From assembly GCA_946999645.1 (NCBI GenBank), contig CAMQDS010000002.1, positions 155,260 to 219,259 on the forward strand: a stretch of 64,000 bases of DNA. The letters are read 5' to 3'. The notes beneath the pieces are model-generated. The model was not told the DNA's origin. It saw nothing but the letters and a program-made list of their open reading frames with translations, and made no database searches. The position numbers were made by a program, and so were the translations under genes. Below are positions 16,927-25,874 of this stretch, piece by piece; position 1 is the stretch's first letter; every line of letters begins with the position of its first letter. Origin of the DNA: an uncultured Bacteroidales bacterium. GTDB lineage: Bacteria; Bacteroidota; Bacteroidia; Bacteroidales; UBA932.

Positions 16927-17850
16927 ATGAATGATGTGTGGTACAATATAGGAAGTTATATACTTCATCTTTTTCAAAAATTACCCCTTGGTTTTCATTA
17001 TGGGGTAGGTCGGTGCTTTGAATTTGTGACAAAATATTTAATAGGTTATAGGAGGGATGTGATAATCACCAATCTATCACGTAGTTTTCCAGAAAAGAAA
17101 TATGATGAGATAGAACAACTCAAAGACGAGGCTTACAGATATATGGGGGAAATATTTGCAGAGGCTATGTGGTATGGAGGATGTCGTAATAATCCTGAAA
17201 GATTTGAAAACCAGAATCTTATTGAGATTGATGAAGCTGATATACAGATTTTGAGAAACCTGTATAAGAGCAAGCCTGGATTAATGTTACTTAATTCGCA
17301 TCTTGGAAATTGGGAAATTACAGCTGCAATTTTCAGTAGTCTCAATCGTTTTTTTTCTAAAGAAGAAATAGAAAAAATCAAGGAAGCAACCTGTGTGGTA
17401 TACAAGAGGTTGTCCAATCCTTTTTGGGATCGTTTCATTGGAGAAAATCGGCAGGCAACTTTAGACGGCACTTTTCATGGGTACATTGAATCTTCAAATA
17501 TCTTAAGGCATGCTATGATGAACAAAAATAAAAAGTCGATATACCTTTTCCCTACAGACCAATATCCGTATTATCTGTCAAAAATGCATGAAATCCCGAG
17601 TTTTATGAATCAAAAGACAGAGACAATGGCAGGAGGAGCGATACTTGCTCACAAACTTGGATTAGCAGTATTTGAACTATGTTTTGTAAGGAAAGAGAGG
17701 GGACACTATAAAGTGAAATTTGAAAAAATATGCGATGATGCTTCTGAATGCACCGCAATGAACATTATGGAAAGTTACTATTCCATACTTGAAAAATATA
17801 TTAAGTCTGACCCAAGTATTTATTTATGGAGTCATAAGAGATGGAGGTAA
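16927..17850 (+). CDS. lpxL: Lipid A biosynthesis acyltransferase (LpxL/HtrB family)
   Basis: 307 residues. The acyltransferase catalytic motif H-x4-E is at H125-E130 (NSHLGNWEI). The N-terminus fits the family: a hydrophobic anchor, then LIGYRRDVIITNLSRSFPEK (residues 38-57), the conserved NLxxSFPE motif. Further family features are the FPTDQYPYY region near residue 205 and a C-terminal YLWSHKRWR typical of LpxL proteins. It would add a secondary acyl chain to lipid A at the inner face of the cytoplasmic membrane. The ATG at 16927 is the first in-frame Met and gives the usual N-terminal length. It is followed 4 nt later by a DUF4831 gene. Confidence 0.9.
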   Translation: MNDVWYNIGSYILHLFQKLPLGFHYGVGRCFEFVTKYLIGYRRDVIITNLSRSFPEKKYDEIEQLKDEAYRYMGEIFAEAMWYGGCRNNPERFENQNLIEIDEADIQILRNLYKSKPGLMLLNSHLGNWEITAAIFSSLNRFFSKEEIEKIKEATCVVYKRLSNPFWDRFIGENRQATLDGTFHGYIESSNILRHAMMNKNKKSIYLFPTDQYPYYLSKMHEIPSFMNQKTETMAGGAILAHKLGLAVFELCFVRKERGHYKVKFEKICDDASECTAMNIMESYYSILEKYIKSDPSIYLWSHKRWR

Positions 17851-17854
17851 GAAT

Positions 17855-18898
17855 ATGAAAATAAAAATTATTACAAAATATCTGATAGCGGTAACGCTCC
17901 TATTATCTTTGCAGCCGCTTATAGCAAGAGAGAATAAATCTCTTGATGAATTGGCATATTGTCTGCCTGAGACAGTATTACGCTTTGAGGTTGAGGCAAC
18001 TGTTGAACAATTCCACGCAGGCCCTTATGCTGCTTATGCAGAAAAATATCTTGGCATAAAGGCAAAAATTGCAAATTCTACAGTGACAAGAATATCTAAT
18101 ATCAACTTTACACCTTTTTCGGAACCAGATGAAAATATGCGATTCTTTGTATCTGCAGGAAATGATATAAAGAAACTGCTGGCGTTTACATCCTCAGGCT
18201 TAGTTTGTTTGTCAGCTAATGATATGCCGCAATCTGGAAGGACTTTCCTGTCAGAGATCAAAAGTGATTTTACCAATAAAGGTATTTCACCTAATCTTAC
18301 GTCAAAGTCTGCAGTGCTGTATAGGAGTGAAAATTCAGGAGCAACTGAAAGTGCAGTTGAGTTCTATCAGAAAATGATAGTCTTAAAGTCCACTGAGGCA
18401 AAGGCTAAGGAAGCGGCAGATATGATATTCAAACTAAGGGAAAAGAGATTGGACATTATTACAGGCAACACTGATGCGTCTTATGCAGGTGAGGCTATGA
18501 AAACTGCAATCGAGGAAATTAACAAAATTGAAAAAGAATATCTGTCATTGTTTTTTGGATATTCAGATTATAGGACTCAAAAAATGTATTACGATATAGT
18601 ACCTTCAGGAGATTATAAGAAACAAAGATACATTGCATTCAGAATATCTGATTCGGAAGGTCTTGTTTCTTCAAGTAACGTTGAGGGACGTCCGTGTATC
18701 CTTAAGTTGGAGCCTGTTAACAACAATGCAATAGTTGAGCGTGAAATCATAGATTTAAACGCAAATGGAAAATTCATCTATTATAGGCTTCCTGCCTTGT
18801 ATAAAATCAGCCTGTTTGATGGTACAAAAGAATTGCTTGTATCAAGAGCAAATATATATCAATTAGGTTCAATTAAGAATTATAAAATATCAAAATAA
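17855..18898 (+). CDS. DUF4831-family exported protein
   Basis: 347 residues from the ATG at 17855, which has a purine-rich ggagg 7 nt before it and starts a good signal peptide (KYLIAVTLLLSLQPLIA, cut near residue 25). An upstream alternative start at 17789 would overlap lpxL by 62 nt and hide the signal peptide, so I rejected it. The DUF4831 pattern is seen in DELAYCLPETVLRFEVEATV, GPYAAYAEKYLGIKA and the middle AKAKEAADMIFKLREKRLDI. The function of this Bacteroidota family is unknown; it is probably periplasmic or outer-membrane associated. Close coupling with lpxL (4 nt) hints at an envelope role. Confidence 0.82.
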   Translation: MKIKIITKYLIAVTLLLSLQPLIARENKSLDELAYCLPETVLRFEVEATVEQFHAGPYAAYAEKYLGIKAKIANSTVTRISNINFTPFSEPDENMRFFVSAGNDIKKLLAFTSSGLVCLSANDMPQSGRTFLSEIKSDFTNKGISPNLTSKSAVLYRSENSGATESAVEFYQKMIVLKSTEAKAKEAADMIFKLREKRLDIITGNTDASYAGEAMKTAIEEINKIEKEYLSLFFGYSDYRTQKMYYDIVPSGDYKKQRYIAFRISDSEGLVSSSNVEGRPCILKLEPVNNNAIVEREIIDLNANGKFIYYRLPALYKISLFDGTKELLVSRANIYQLGSIKNYKISK

Positions 18899-18910
18899 AC
18901 ATATTATACT

Positions 18911-20368
18911 ATGACAATCAAAGATTTAAATCCAAAAATAGTCTGGAATAATTTCTACGGACTTACACAAGTCCCAAGACCTTCCAAGCATGAAGAAAAA
19001 GTAATAGAGTATCTTTATAATTGGGGCAAATCCCGTGGAATTGAGACTATTAAAGATGAGACGGGTAATATTATTATGCGTGCTCCGGCAACTCCTGGCT
19101 ATGAAAAATGCAGAGGAGTGATTCTCCAGGGACATATGGATATGGTACCTCAGAAAACAGCCTCTACTAAACATGATTTCCTTACTGATCCTATACGTAC
19201 AAAAATAATAGGAGAGTGGGTTGGCGCTGAAGGAACAACCCTCGGAGCGGATGACGGTATAGGAGTGGCTATGGCATTGTCTGTTCTTGAAGATAAAGAA
19301 GTTGAACACGGACCTATAGAAGTGCTTATCACATATGATGAGGAAACAGGAATGACAGGAGCGGATAAACTTAAACCTGGAATGTTTGAGGGTAATATCT
19401 TCATCAATCTTGATTCAGAAGAGGAGGGAGAGTTATGCATAGGCTGTGCAGGAGGTCTTGATGGTTCTGCAGATTTTGAATACAAGACATTTGATGCACC
19501 ATCAGGAATGGAAACATTTAAAATTTTGATAAAAGGTCTTCAAGGAGGACACTCTGGAATGGATATAAGACTGTACAGAGCCAATGCAAATAAGATTCTT
19601 GCAAGGGTACTTGACCCATTAGTAAACGATTTCGGAGTGAAACTATCTTACATAAAGGGTGGAAGTCTTAGAAATGCGATTCCGTTTGAAGGTGAGGCTA
19701 TTGTTTTAGTTCCTGCTTCTGCTGTAAAAGATGTAAAGGCTAAAGTCGAAGAAATTTTCGATAATATTAAAAAGGAGCATGCTATTTCAGATCCTTCTAC
19801 TGAACTATACTTTACAAAAGAAGAAAAGGAAGCCACTACATATATGGAAGAAGACGTAGTGAGAAGATTTGTCAAGGCTGTACTTGCTTGCCCTAATGGA
19901 CTCATAAGGATGAGTGACTCTATGCCAGGACTTACTGAGACCTCTACAAATCTTGCTATAATCAGATGTGATAACGGACATCTTACCGTTCATTCTCTTA
20001 TGAGAAGCGCTGTGGATTCTGCAAAAGAATTCTTGGCTTTACAGATGAGAGCAGTCTTCGAATTATCAGGCGCTAAGTTTACGACTTCAGGCGGTTACAA
20101 TGGTTGGACACCTAAACCTGAAACACCTGTTTATGAGGTAGTTAAGCAAGTATGGAAAGAACATACAGGAAAAGAACTCAAAGTAATGGCAACACATGGT
20201 GGATTAGAATGTGCATTGCTTGGTGCAAAATATCCTAACTGGGAAATGGTATCATTCGGTCCTGATATTGTGCATCCTCATTCTCCTGATGAAAGAGTAC
20301 GTATAGAATCAGTAGCAACTGTGTGGGAATTTCTTAAGAAACTCCTTAAAGCAATCCCTGAAAAATAA
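18911..20368 (+). CDS. pepD: Aminoacyl-histidine dipeptidase (PepD, M20 family)
   Basis: 485 residues, the family length. It has the M20 zinc motifs: GHMDMVP (His and Asp), GTTLGADDGIGVAMAL, ITYDEETGMTGA (general-base Glu and metal Glu), NLDSEEEGELCIGCAGG, and near the C-terminus HGGLECALL and PDIVHPHSPDE, where the last His ligand sits. The central lid domain carries GGHSGMDI. PepD is a cytosolic dipeptidase that cleaves Xaa-His and other dipeptides. It is 12 nt after the DUF4831 gene. In Bacteroidota it would process peptides taken up by carriers such as the POT permease encoded just upstream on the other strand (context inference). Confidence 0.95.
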   Translation: MTIKDLNPKIVWNNFYGLTQVPRPSKHEEKVIEYLYNWGKSRGIETIKDETGNIIMRAPATPGYEKCRGVILQGHMDMVPQKTASTKHDFLTDPIRTKIIGEWVGAEGTTLGADDGIGVAMALSVLEDKEVEHGPIEVLITYDEETGMTGADKLKPGMFEGNIFINLDSEEEGELCIGCAGGLDGSADFEYKTFDAPSGMETFKILIKGLQGGHSGMDIRLYRANANKILARVLDPLVNDFGVKLSYIKGGSLRNAIPFEGEAIVLVPASAVKDVKAKVEEIFDNIKKEHAISDPSTELYFTKEEKEATTYMEEDVVRRFVKAVLACPNGLIRMSDSMPGLTETSTNLAIIRCDNGHLTVHSLMRSAVDSAKEFLALQMRAVFELSGAKFTTSGGYNGWTPKPETPVYEVVKQVWKEHTGKELKVMATHGGLECALLGAKYPNWEMVSFGPDIVHPHSPDERVRIESVATVWEFLKKLLKAIPEK

Positions 20369-20383
20369 AACACATATAAACAG

Positions 20384-20414
20384 TTGTCCTATTGGATAAT
20401 AATTAGTATATTTG
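20384..20414 (+). promoter_or_regulatory. Promoter of the rpsF-rpsR-rplI operon
   Basis: TTG at 20384-20386 and TATATTTG at 20407-20414, separated by 20 nt, match the Bacteroidota -33/-7 promoter. The start point would be near 20420, giving a leader of about 60 nt before rpsF. Confidence 0.65.
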
Positions 20415-20457
20415 CAGGCTTTTATTAGGCAGTGTACCTATTGGGGCCTGCAAATAT
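20408..20457. repeat. Perfect 12-bp inverted repeat in the rpsF upstream region
   Basis: ATATTTGCAGGC (20408-20419) and GCCTGCAAATAT (20446-20457) are exact reverse complements, 26 nt apart. The left arm contains most of the -7 element, so only the right arm would be in the mRNA if that promoter is used. Inside, AGGC (20427-20430) can pair with GCCT (20446-20449). This may be an operator or part of an autoregulatory leader of the S6/S18 operon; I could not match it to the known S6:S18 RNA motif. Confidence 0.5.
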
Positions 20458-20481
20458 TTTATAAACAAATAATTACACAAA

Positions 20482-20832
20482 ATGTTAAAACAGTACGAAA
20501 CCGTTTTCATTGCAACTCCCGTTTTGTCTGAGACTCAGATGAAGGAAGCGGTTGCCAAGTACATTGACCTCATCAAGGAAAATGGTGGTGAAGTCGTGTA
20601 CGAAGAGGACTGGGGATTGAAGCAATTAGCTTATCCTATCCAGCACAAAACATCAGGATTCTATTACCTTATAGAATTCAAAGCCACACCGGATTTTGTT
20701 TCAACCCTTGAAACTCAATACCATCGTGATGAACGTATTATTCGTTTTCTTACAGTAGCTCTTGATAAGCATGCAGTTGCTTATTCAGAAAAGAGAAGAG
20801 CAGGAAAACAAGAAAAAAAGGAACAGAAGTAA
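20482..20832 (+). CDS. rpsF: 30S ribosomal protein S6
   Basis: 116 residues. The S6 pattern is clear: MLKQYETVFIATPVLSETQM, the middle GGEVVYEEDWGLKQLAYPIQ followed by HKTSGFYYLIEF, and DERIIRFLTVALDKHAVAYS. It has a short Lys-rich tail (KRRAGKQEKKEQK). S6 binds S18 and 16S rRNA in the platform of the small subunit. It is the first gene of the usual rpsF-rpsR-rplI operon, with 15 nt to rpsR. S6:S18 complexes repress their own operon in many bacteria, and the inverted repeat upstream is a candidate site. Confidence 0.97.
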   Translation: MLKQYETVFIATPVLSETQMKEAVAKYIDLIKENGGEVVYEEDWGLKQLAYPIQHKTSGFYYLIEFKATPDFVSTLETQYHRDERIIRFLTVALDKHAVAYSEKRRAGKQEKKEQK

Positions 20833-20847
20833 ACAGGAGGTTAGATT

Positions 20848-21129
20848 ATGGCACAGATAAATAAAGCAAAAACTGACGGTATCCGTTATCTGAATCCTCC
20901 TACTGTAGAGGTTAGAAAGAAAAAGTATTGCCGTTTCAAGAAGGCAGGTATCAAATATGTAGATTATAAGGACCCTGAGTTCCTTAAAAAGTTCTTGAAT
21001 GAACAAGGTAAAATTTTACCTCGTCGTCTTACAGGAACATCTCTTAAATTCCAGAGAAAAGTGGCAGCAGCTATTAAGCGCGCTCGTTCACTTGCTCTGC
21101 TTCCATATGTTACCGACCTTCTAAAATAA
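20848..21129 (+). CDS. rpsR: 30S ribosomal protein S18
   Basis: 93 residues. Matches S18 by [39 protein letters not shown] and the terminal [19 protein letters not shown]. It is a small basic protein that partners S6 on the 30S platform. A single Cys in KYCRF is present, the remnant of the zinc-ribbon-like position. A good purine-rich ribosome-binding site, aggagg, lies about 8 nt before the ATG. Confidence 0.97.
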   Translation: MAQINKAKTDGIRYLNPPTVEVRKKKYCRFKKAGIKYVDYKDPEFLKKFLNEQGKILPRRLTGTSLKFQRKVAAAIKRARSLALLPYVTDLLK

Positions 21130-21143
21130 AAGGAGATACTATT

Positions 21144-21590
21144 ATGCAAGTGATATTGAAGAAAGAAGTGATCAATCTTGGTCATGTTGATGATGTGGTA
21201 AATGTTAGGACAGGATATGCAATTAACTATCTTATTTCTCAGGGATTTGCCACTATAGCTACAAAATCAGCTCTTAAACAGCATGAAGAAACTCTTCGTC
21301 AGCGTGCTCATAAAGAGGCTCAGAAAATAGCAGACGCACAGGCTCTTGCTGCTAAGTTATCTTCCGTCTTTGTTACAGTTACCGCTAAGGTTAGTGAGAA
21401 CGGCAAGATTTATGGTTCTATTACAGCAGCAGCTTTGTCTGAAGCTCTTGCTAATGCAGGAACAACAGTAGACAAAAAGGATATAACAATTATATCTCAG
21501 GATGTCAAGACTGTTGGTGAATATGAGGCTGAAGTAAAATGCTATAAAGAAGTTAAAGCTATATTCAAGTTCAAGGTTGAGGCTGAATAA
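21144..21590 (+). CDS. rplI: 50S ribosomal protein L9
   Basis: 148 residues, the full two-domain L9. The N-domain begins MQVILKKEVINLGHVDDVVN and has GYAINYLISQGFATIATKS; a long connecting helix (KQHEETLRQRAHKEAQKIAD) leads to the C-domain with SENGKIYGSITAAALSEAL. L9 binds 23S rRNA domain V and helps keep the reading frame. It is the last gene of the operon; an intrinsic terminator follows 25 nt after the stop codon. Confidence 0.97.
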   Translation: MQVILKKEVINLGHVDDVVNVRTGYAINYLISQGFATIATKSALKQHEETLRQRAHKEAQKIADAQALAAKLSSVFVTVTAKVSENGKIYGSITAAALSEALANAGTTVDKKDITIISQDVKTVGEYEAEVKCYKEVKAIFKFKVEAE

Positions 21591-21615
21591 ATTTTATTCG
21601 TCTAATTAAAAAGGT

Positions 21616-21645
21616 AGAGGTCGGTTAATTATTTAACCGACCTCT
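21616..21645. terminator. Bidirectional intrinsic terminator between rplI and the acyl-CoA synthetase gene
   Basis: AGAGGTCGGTTAA (21616-21628) and TTAACCGACCTCT (21633-21645) form a perfect 13-bp stem with a 4-base loop. On the minus strand a T-rich stretch (ACCTTTTTAATT) follows; on the plus strand TCTGTTATTGTTT follows. It separates two convergent genes. Confidence 0.85.
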
Positions 21646-21649
21646 TCTG

Positions 21650-23341
21650 TTATTGTTTCTTTCTTTCTTCTTGCGCCTTCACATCATCTCCTGTAGTATC
21701 TTTATATTTAAATCTCCGTATTTTTTGAGTAGCAGTCTTTTCAAAAGGTTCTTTTACAACTTCAACATCATTTACTTTTGACTGTTTATTTACGTGTTTG
21801 TTAACGTAATCCAATACGGCTTTTTTCCTTGCTTGAAGAGTTTCAAAAAACTTATCTTCACCTGCTTGGTTCCAATTTAAAATAGAGTCATCGAATTTTA
21901 TAAGTGCAATGAGTTTGCCATTTCTTTCCATTACAAGAGACTCATTAACGCCATCTACATTATTTATAACTTCTTCTATTTCTTCAGGATAGATATTTTC
22001 GCCAGATGCTCCAAGAATCATATTATTCAATCGTCCTCTTATGTAGTATCTGCCTTTGGCATCCACACAAGCTAAGTCATTAGTCCTTAACCAACCGTCA
22101 TCGGAGAGTACTTGCATAGTGCGTTCAGGATCTTTGTAGTATCCTATCATCACATTATCTCCTTTTACTGCGATTTCACCTTCACCCGTTGTAGGATCTA
22201 CATTTATTAATTTGACTGAAACATTATATGCTGGTACTCCGATCGATCCAACAACTGTTTTTCCAACACAGGCATTTGTTATAAGCGGAGCCGTCTCTGT
22301 AAGTCCATAGCCTATTGCATAAGGAAATTTGGCTTTTAATAAGAAATCCTCTACTACAGAATCAAGTTTTGAACCCCCTATACCAAAAAATTTGAGTTTT
22401 CCGCCAAAACTTTGGTATAGCCGTTTTCCTACTAATCTATATAGTATGCGAGGAAAATGTTGCTCTAACCATGACAGTACACGACTTTTTTTAATTGTAG
22501 GTCTTATGCTTGATTTATAGACCTTTTCTATTATAAGAGGTACTGCACACATAACAGTAGGCTGAATTTTCTTCATGGCATCAAGCAAGATGCTTGGTGT
22601 AGGCGGTTTCATAATATAATATACACTACCTCCTACAAAAATAGGGTATAGGACACTGAATGCTAATTCGTATGTGTGTGACATTGGAAGAATAGAAAGC
22701 CATCTGTCACGTCTGTGCGCCCTATATGCATGGTATGCCGCTATGATATTTTGACATAGGTTTCTATGGCTAAGCATAACGCCTTTTGCATTACCAGACG
22801 TCCCAGATGTATATATAATAGTTGCCAGGTCATCAGGTTGAGGATCTGTTACCCAACCTTCACAGGTAAATGCTTTACCATCTTTCTTTATAATCTCCAA
22901 TGTATCAATATCAAATACAAGAGTTAATTTATCCTTTAATTCATCGTTTAATTTTTCCCTAAGTCTTTTGGAGACGAAAAGTACCTTAGAACCTGAATGT
23001 CGTAGTATATTTGAAACTTCATGTTCTGATGAGTCTGGTAAAATAGGTACGGCAACCCTTCCAAATGCTACTGCAGAAAAGAATGCAACTGTCCAGTTAG
23101 GCATATTTTGAGATAAAATTGCCACCTTATCTCCAGCTTTTATCCCGTAACGAGACATTTGCTGTGACAGTTCAGTACACACCTGCCGGAACTTCTTATA
23201 TGTATAGTTTTGTGATTCTTCATATACAAATCCGGACATTTTCCTTTTGGCATATGCTGAAGTAGAATAATAAAAAAGACGTCCAAGGGTTGTTACATAA
23301 TTTTCCCTATTAATTGTAATTCTTGTATAATAACTGTTCAT
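21650..23341 (-). CDS. AMP-forming acyl-CoA synthetase (long-chain fatty acid-CoA ligase type)
   Basis: 563 residues from the ATG at 23341. The ANL superfamily motifs are present: P-loop TIIYTSGTSGNAKGVMLSH, the middle GYGLTETAPLITNA, TNDLACVDAKGRYYIRGR and NMILGASGENIYPEEIE, with a C-terminal Lys in QKIRRFK. It would activate a fatty acid with ATP and load CoA or an acyl carrier. An alternative start at 23377 would overlap the acyltransferase gene by 19 nt; the ATG at 23341 has an A-rich leader and leaves a 17 nt gap, so I prefer it. Directly upstream is a PlsC-like acyltransferase, giving a pair that could reacylate lysophospholipids. Chain-length preference is not readable. Confidence 0.9.
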   Translation of the reverse strand: MNSYYTRITINRENYVTTLGRLFYYSTSAYAKRKMSGFVYEESQNYTYKKFRQVCTELSQQMSRYGIKAGDKVAILSQNMPNWTVAFFSAVAFGRVAVPILPDSSEHEVSNILRHSGSKVLFVSKRLREKLNDELKDKLTLVFDIDTLEIIKKDGKAFTCEGWVTDPQPDDLATIIYTSGTSGNAKGVMLSHRNLCQNIIAAYHAYRAHRRDRWLSILPMSHTYELAFSVLYPIFVGGSVYYIMKPPTPSILLDAMKKIQPTVMCAVPLIIEKVYKSSIRPTIKKSRVLSWLEQHFPRILYRLVGKRLYQSFGGKLKFFGIGGSKLDSVVEDFLLKAKFPYAIGYGLTETAPLITNACVGKTVVGSIGVPAYNVSVKLINVDPTTGEGEIAVKGDNVMIGYYKDPERTMQVLSDDGWLRTNDLACVDAKGRYYIRGRLNNMILGASGENIYPEEIEEVINNVDGVNESLVMERNGKLIALIKFDDSILNWNQAGEDKFFETLQARKKAVLDYVNKHVNKQSKVNDVEVVKEPFEKTATQKIRRFKYKDTTGDDVKAQEERKKQ

Positions 23342-23358
23342 GTTTGTTCTTTTGATTA

Positions 23359-23913
23359 CTAATGAGTAAGAAAACAATTTTTGTTCTTACCTTCAAGATT
23401 CATCTTTTCATAGATTGACTGAATTCTCTCTGTATCAGCTCTTGCATCGTCGGTTAGTTCAATTTTTTCTCCACGTCCTACATGCTTAGTTTTCCAATTG
23501 AAATAACCAAGGTATACAGGACAATTTACTGCTTTGGCAATGACATGATAACCTGTTTTCCATTTCCTTATAGGTTTACGTGTCCCTTCTGGAGCCAAGG
23601 CAAGAATAAATTTATCCTCCTTTTCCATTGCTGTTACGATACTTTTTATAAGTGCAGTAGCGTTACTCCTATCTGTAGGAATACCTCCGAGACGTTTAAG
23701 AATCCAACCTAATGGACCGATAAATAATTCTTTCTTAATCATTACCTTAGGGTGTTCTCCTTTAAATTGGTTGTAGTAAAGATAAGATATTACAAAATCC
23801 CAAAATGAAGTATGAGGCACTCCGAGTATAATTGCTTTTTTTTCAGGACAAGGACCGTTATCTGATGTCCAGCCCATAGCCCTTAAAAGAAATCCACAGA
23901 AATTTGACCACAT
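23359..23913 (-). CDS. PlsC-like 1-acyl-glycerol-3-phosphate acyltransferase family protein
   Basis: 184 residues, shorter than classical PlsC and without a strong N-terminal membrane anchor. H-x4-D is at H34-D39 (VPHTSFWDF), KELFIGPLGWILKRLGGIPT gives the second conserved block, and PEGTR is at 108-112. The family transfers an acyl chain from acyl-CoA or acyl-ACP to a lysophospholipid at the inner membrane. The neighbouring acyl-CoA synthetase starts 17 nt downstream, so the two likely work on the same lipid. The short length matches the compact acyltransferases common in Bacteroidota. Confidence 0.88.
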   Translation of the reverse strand: MWSNFCGFLLRAMGWTSDNGPCPEKKAIILGVPHTSFWDFVISYLYYNQFKGEHPKVMIKKELFIGPLGWILKRLGGIPTDRSNATALIKSIVTAMEKEDKFILALAPEGTRKPIRKWKTGYHVIAKAVNCPVYLGYFNWKTKHVGRGEKIELTDDARADTERIQSIYEKMNLEGKNKNCFLTH

Positions 23914-23919
23914 AATAAA

Positions 23920-25854
23920 TTAAATGTTTACATCTTCGAGTTCTTCTTCTGAACGAAGGTTCTCTCTAATAAAGTTTTGGCGTTCTAAGGTATTGTCCCC
24001 CATATAGAACTCCATAATATCCGAAATAGATTCCTCTTCAGTAAGTTTTACTAAATCAAGTCTCATATTTTCCCCTATAAAATCTACAAATTCATTAGAA
24101 GATATTTCTCCAAGTCCCTTAAATCGTGTAATCTCAATACCAGTTTTTAATTTATCTATTGCTGCTTGTTTTTCATCATTGGAATAACAATATATTACCT
24201 GTTTTTTATTGCGAACCCTAAATAGGGGTGTCTGTAAAATGAAAACATGCCCTCGCCTAATGAGTTCAGGATAGTATTTCATCAGGAATGTCAATACAAG
24301 CATTCTTATATGCATTCCGTCATCATCGGCATCAGTTGCAACTATTATATTGTTATATCTTAAATTTTCGAAATCTTCTTCTACACCTAAGGCTGAAATA
24401 AGAAGATTTAACTCTTCATTTTCAGCAACCCTTCTGCGGCTCTCTTTGTAGCAGTTGATTGGCTTTCCTCTTAGGCTGAAAACGGCTTGATAGTTAGCAG
24501 CACGTACTTTTGTAATTGTTCCACTTGCAGAATCACCCTCCGTTATGAATATACTTGATTTTTCTCCGTATTCTGAGAGTTTTTCATTCAGCTTATCGTT
24601 GTAATGGTATCTGCAATCCCTAAGTTTTCTATTGTAAATATTAGCTCTCTTTGTCCTTTCACGTGTTTTTTTCTGTATTCCTGAAATTTCTTCCCGTTCA
24701 GATTGTGAGGACTTAATTTTTTCTTCTATTATGGGAACTATATCCATGTGCATGTGGAGATAGTTGTCCAGATTGCGTGCAATAAAATCATTAACAAAAG
24801 TTCTTATTGTAGGACCTCTGTCAATGGCATTTGTTCCATCAGGATTTTTTACAATTTTGCCGTTTTCATCCTTTTTGTATTTTTCCCACATGTATGTGGA
24901 GCCAAGTTTAGTTTTAGTCTGCCCTTCAAAATTAGGCTCTTGAATCTGTATGCTAATGGCTCCTACCAATCCTTGCCTGCAATCTTCAGGTGCATAGTTC
25001 TTTTTGAAAAAATCTTTAAGCGTTTTTGCAACTGCCTCTCTTAATGCAGCTAAATGAGTGCCACCGTCACGTGTGTTTTGACCATTTACAAATGATGAAA
25101 TATTTTCTCCGTATGAATTTCCATGAGTAAGTACTACTTCAATATCAGCTTCTTCAAGATGTATGGGCTGATATAATGGCTGCTCGGATAAATTTTCATT
25201 TACTAAGTCTAAAAGACCGTTTTCAGATTTGTATTGTACCCCGTTGAGAATTAATACTAAACCTTTTTTAAGATAAGAATAGTTCTTGACCATGGTTTCA
25301 ACATAGTCAAGATTGTAATTGAAATTTCCAAAAATATCCCTATCTGGTAAAAATTTAATAAAGGTGCCGTTTTTTTCATTTACATTCGCCCTCTTTCCAC
25401 TGTCTTTAAGTACACCTTGTTCATATTCTGCCCAAGAACTTTCCCCATTTCGGAATGACTCTACATAAAAACTTTGTGAAAGAGCATTGACAGCTTTTGA
25501 CCCTACTCCGTTAAGACCTACTGATTTTTTGAATACATTATCATCAAATTTACCTCCTGTATTCAACTTACTTGTTGCCTTTATAACGGAGTCTAATGGA
25601 ATACCACGTCCAAAGTCTCTTACAGTGACAACGTTGTCCTTAATCTCTATGTTAATTTGTTTGCCGAACCCCATAGAATATTCATCTATTGAATTGTCAA
25701 CAATTTCTTTTAGAAGGACATAAATACCATCACCAGGATTATCTCCATTGCCTAATCTTCCAATATACATCCCCGGTCTACGGCGGATATGCTCGAAGTC
25801 ATCAAGCGTTTTTATATTGTCATCTGTATAGTTATTCGCAATTAAATCTGCCAT
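23920..25854 (-). CDS. parE: DNA topoisomerase IV subunit B (ParE, type IIA ATPase subunit)
   Basis: 644 residues from the ATG at 25854; a TTG start 12 nt earlier is less likely. The GHKL ATPase domain shows EIVDNSIDEYSMGFG, VRDFGRGIPLD and KKSVGLNGVGSKAVNALS. The transducer domain has the switch-Lys loop around TKTKLGSTYM, and the TOPRIM domain carries FITEGDSASGTI and ATDADDDGMHIRML. The C-terminus has RFKGLGEISSNEF. The length, without the 170-residue GyrB insertion, and the Bacteroidota-type sequence favour ParE over GyrB. The partner parC is not in the window. It is 6 nt upstream of the acyltransferase gene in the same run. Confidence 0.9.
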   Translation of the reverse strand: MADLIANNYTDDNIKTLDDFEHIRRRPGMYIGRLGNGDNPGDGIYVLLKEIVDNSIDEYSMGFGKQINIEIKDNVVTVRDFGRGIPLDSVIKATSKLNTGGKFDDNVFKKSVGLNGVGSKAVNALSQSFYVESFRNGESSWAEYEQGVLKDSGKRANVNEKNGTFIKFLPDRDIFGNFNYNLDYVETMVKNYSYLKKGLVLILNGVQYKSENGLLDLVNENLSEQPLYQPIHLEEADIEVVLTHGNSYGENISSFVNGQNTRDGGTHLAALREAVAKTLKDFFKKNYAPEDCRQGLVGAISIQIQEPNFEGQTKTKLGSTYMWEKYKKDENGKIVKNPDGTNAIDRGPTIRTFVNDFIARNLDNYLHMHMDIVPIIEEKIKSSQSEREEISGIQKKTRERTKRANIYNRKLRDCRYHYNDKLNEKLSEYGEKSSIFITEGDSASGTITKVRAANYQAVFSLRGKPINCYKESRRRVAENEELNLLISALGVEEDFENLRYNNIIVATDADDDGMHIRMLVLTFLMKYYPELIRRGHVFILQTPLFRVRNKKQVIYCYSNDEKQAAIDKLKTGIEITRFKGLGEISSNEFVDFIGENMRLDLVKLTEEESISDIMEFYMGDNTLERQNFIRENLRSEEELEDVNI

Positions 25855-25874
25855 TTCAAAAGTCAAATATTCTG

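Noticed and set aside
17789..17854. Longer start for the DUF4831 protein
   Set aside because: It would overlap lpxL by 62 nt and bury the signal peptide; the ATG at 17855 has a ribosome-binding-like ggagg.
20446..20460. Reading the rpsF inverted repeat as a terminator for pepD
   Set aside because: No T-run follows the right arm (it ends in AAATATTTT), and the left arm contains the promoter.
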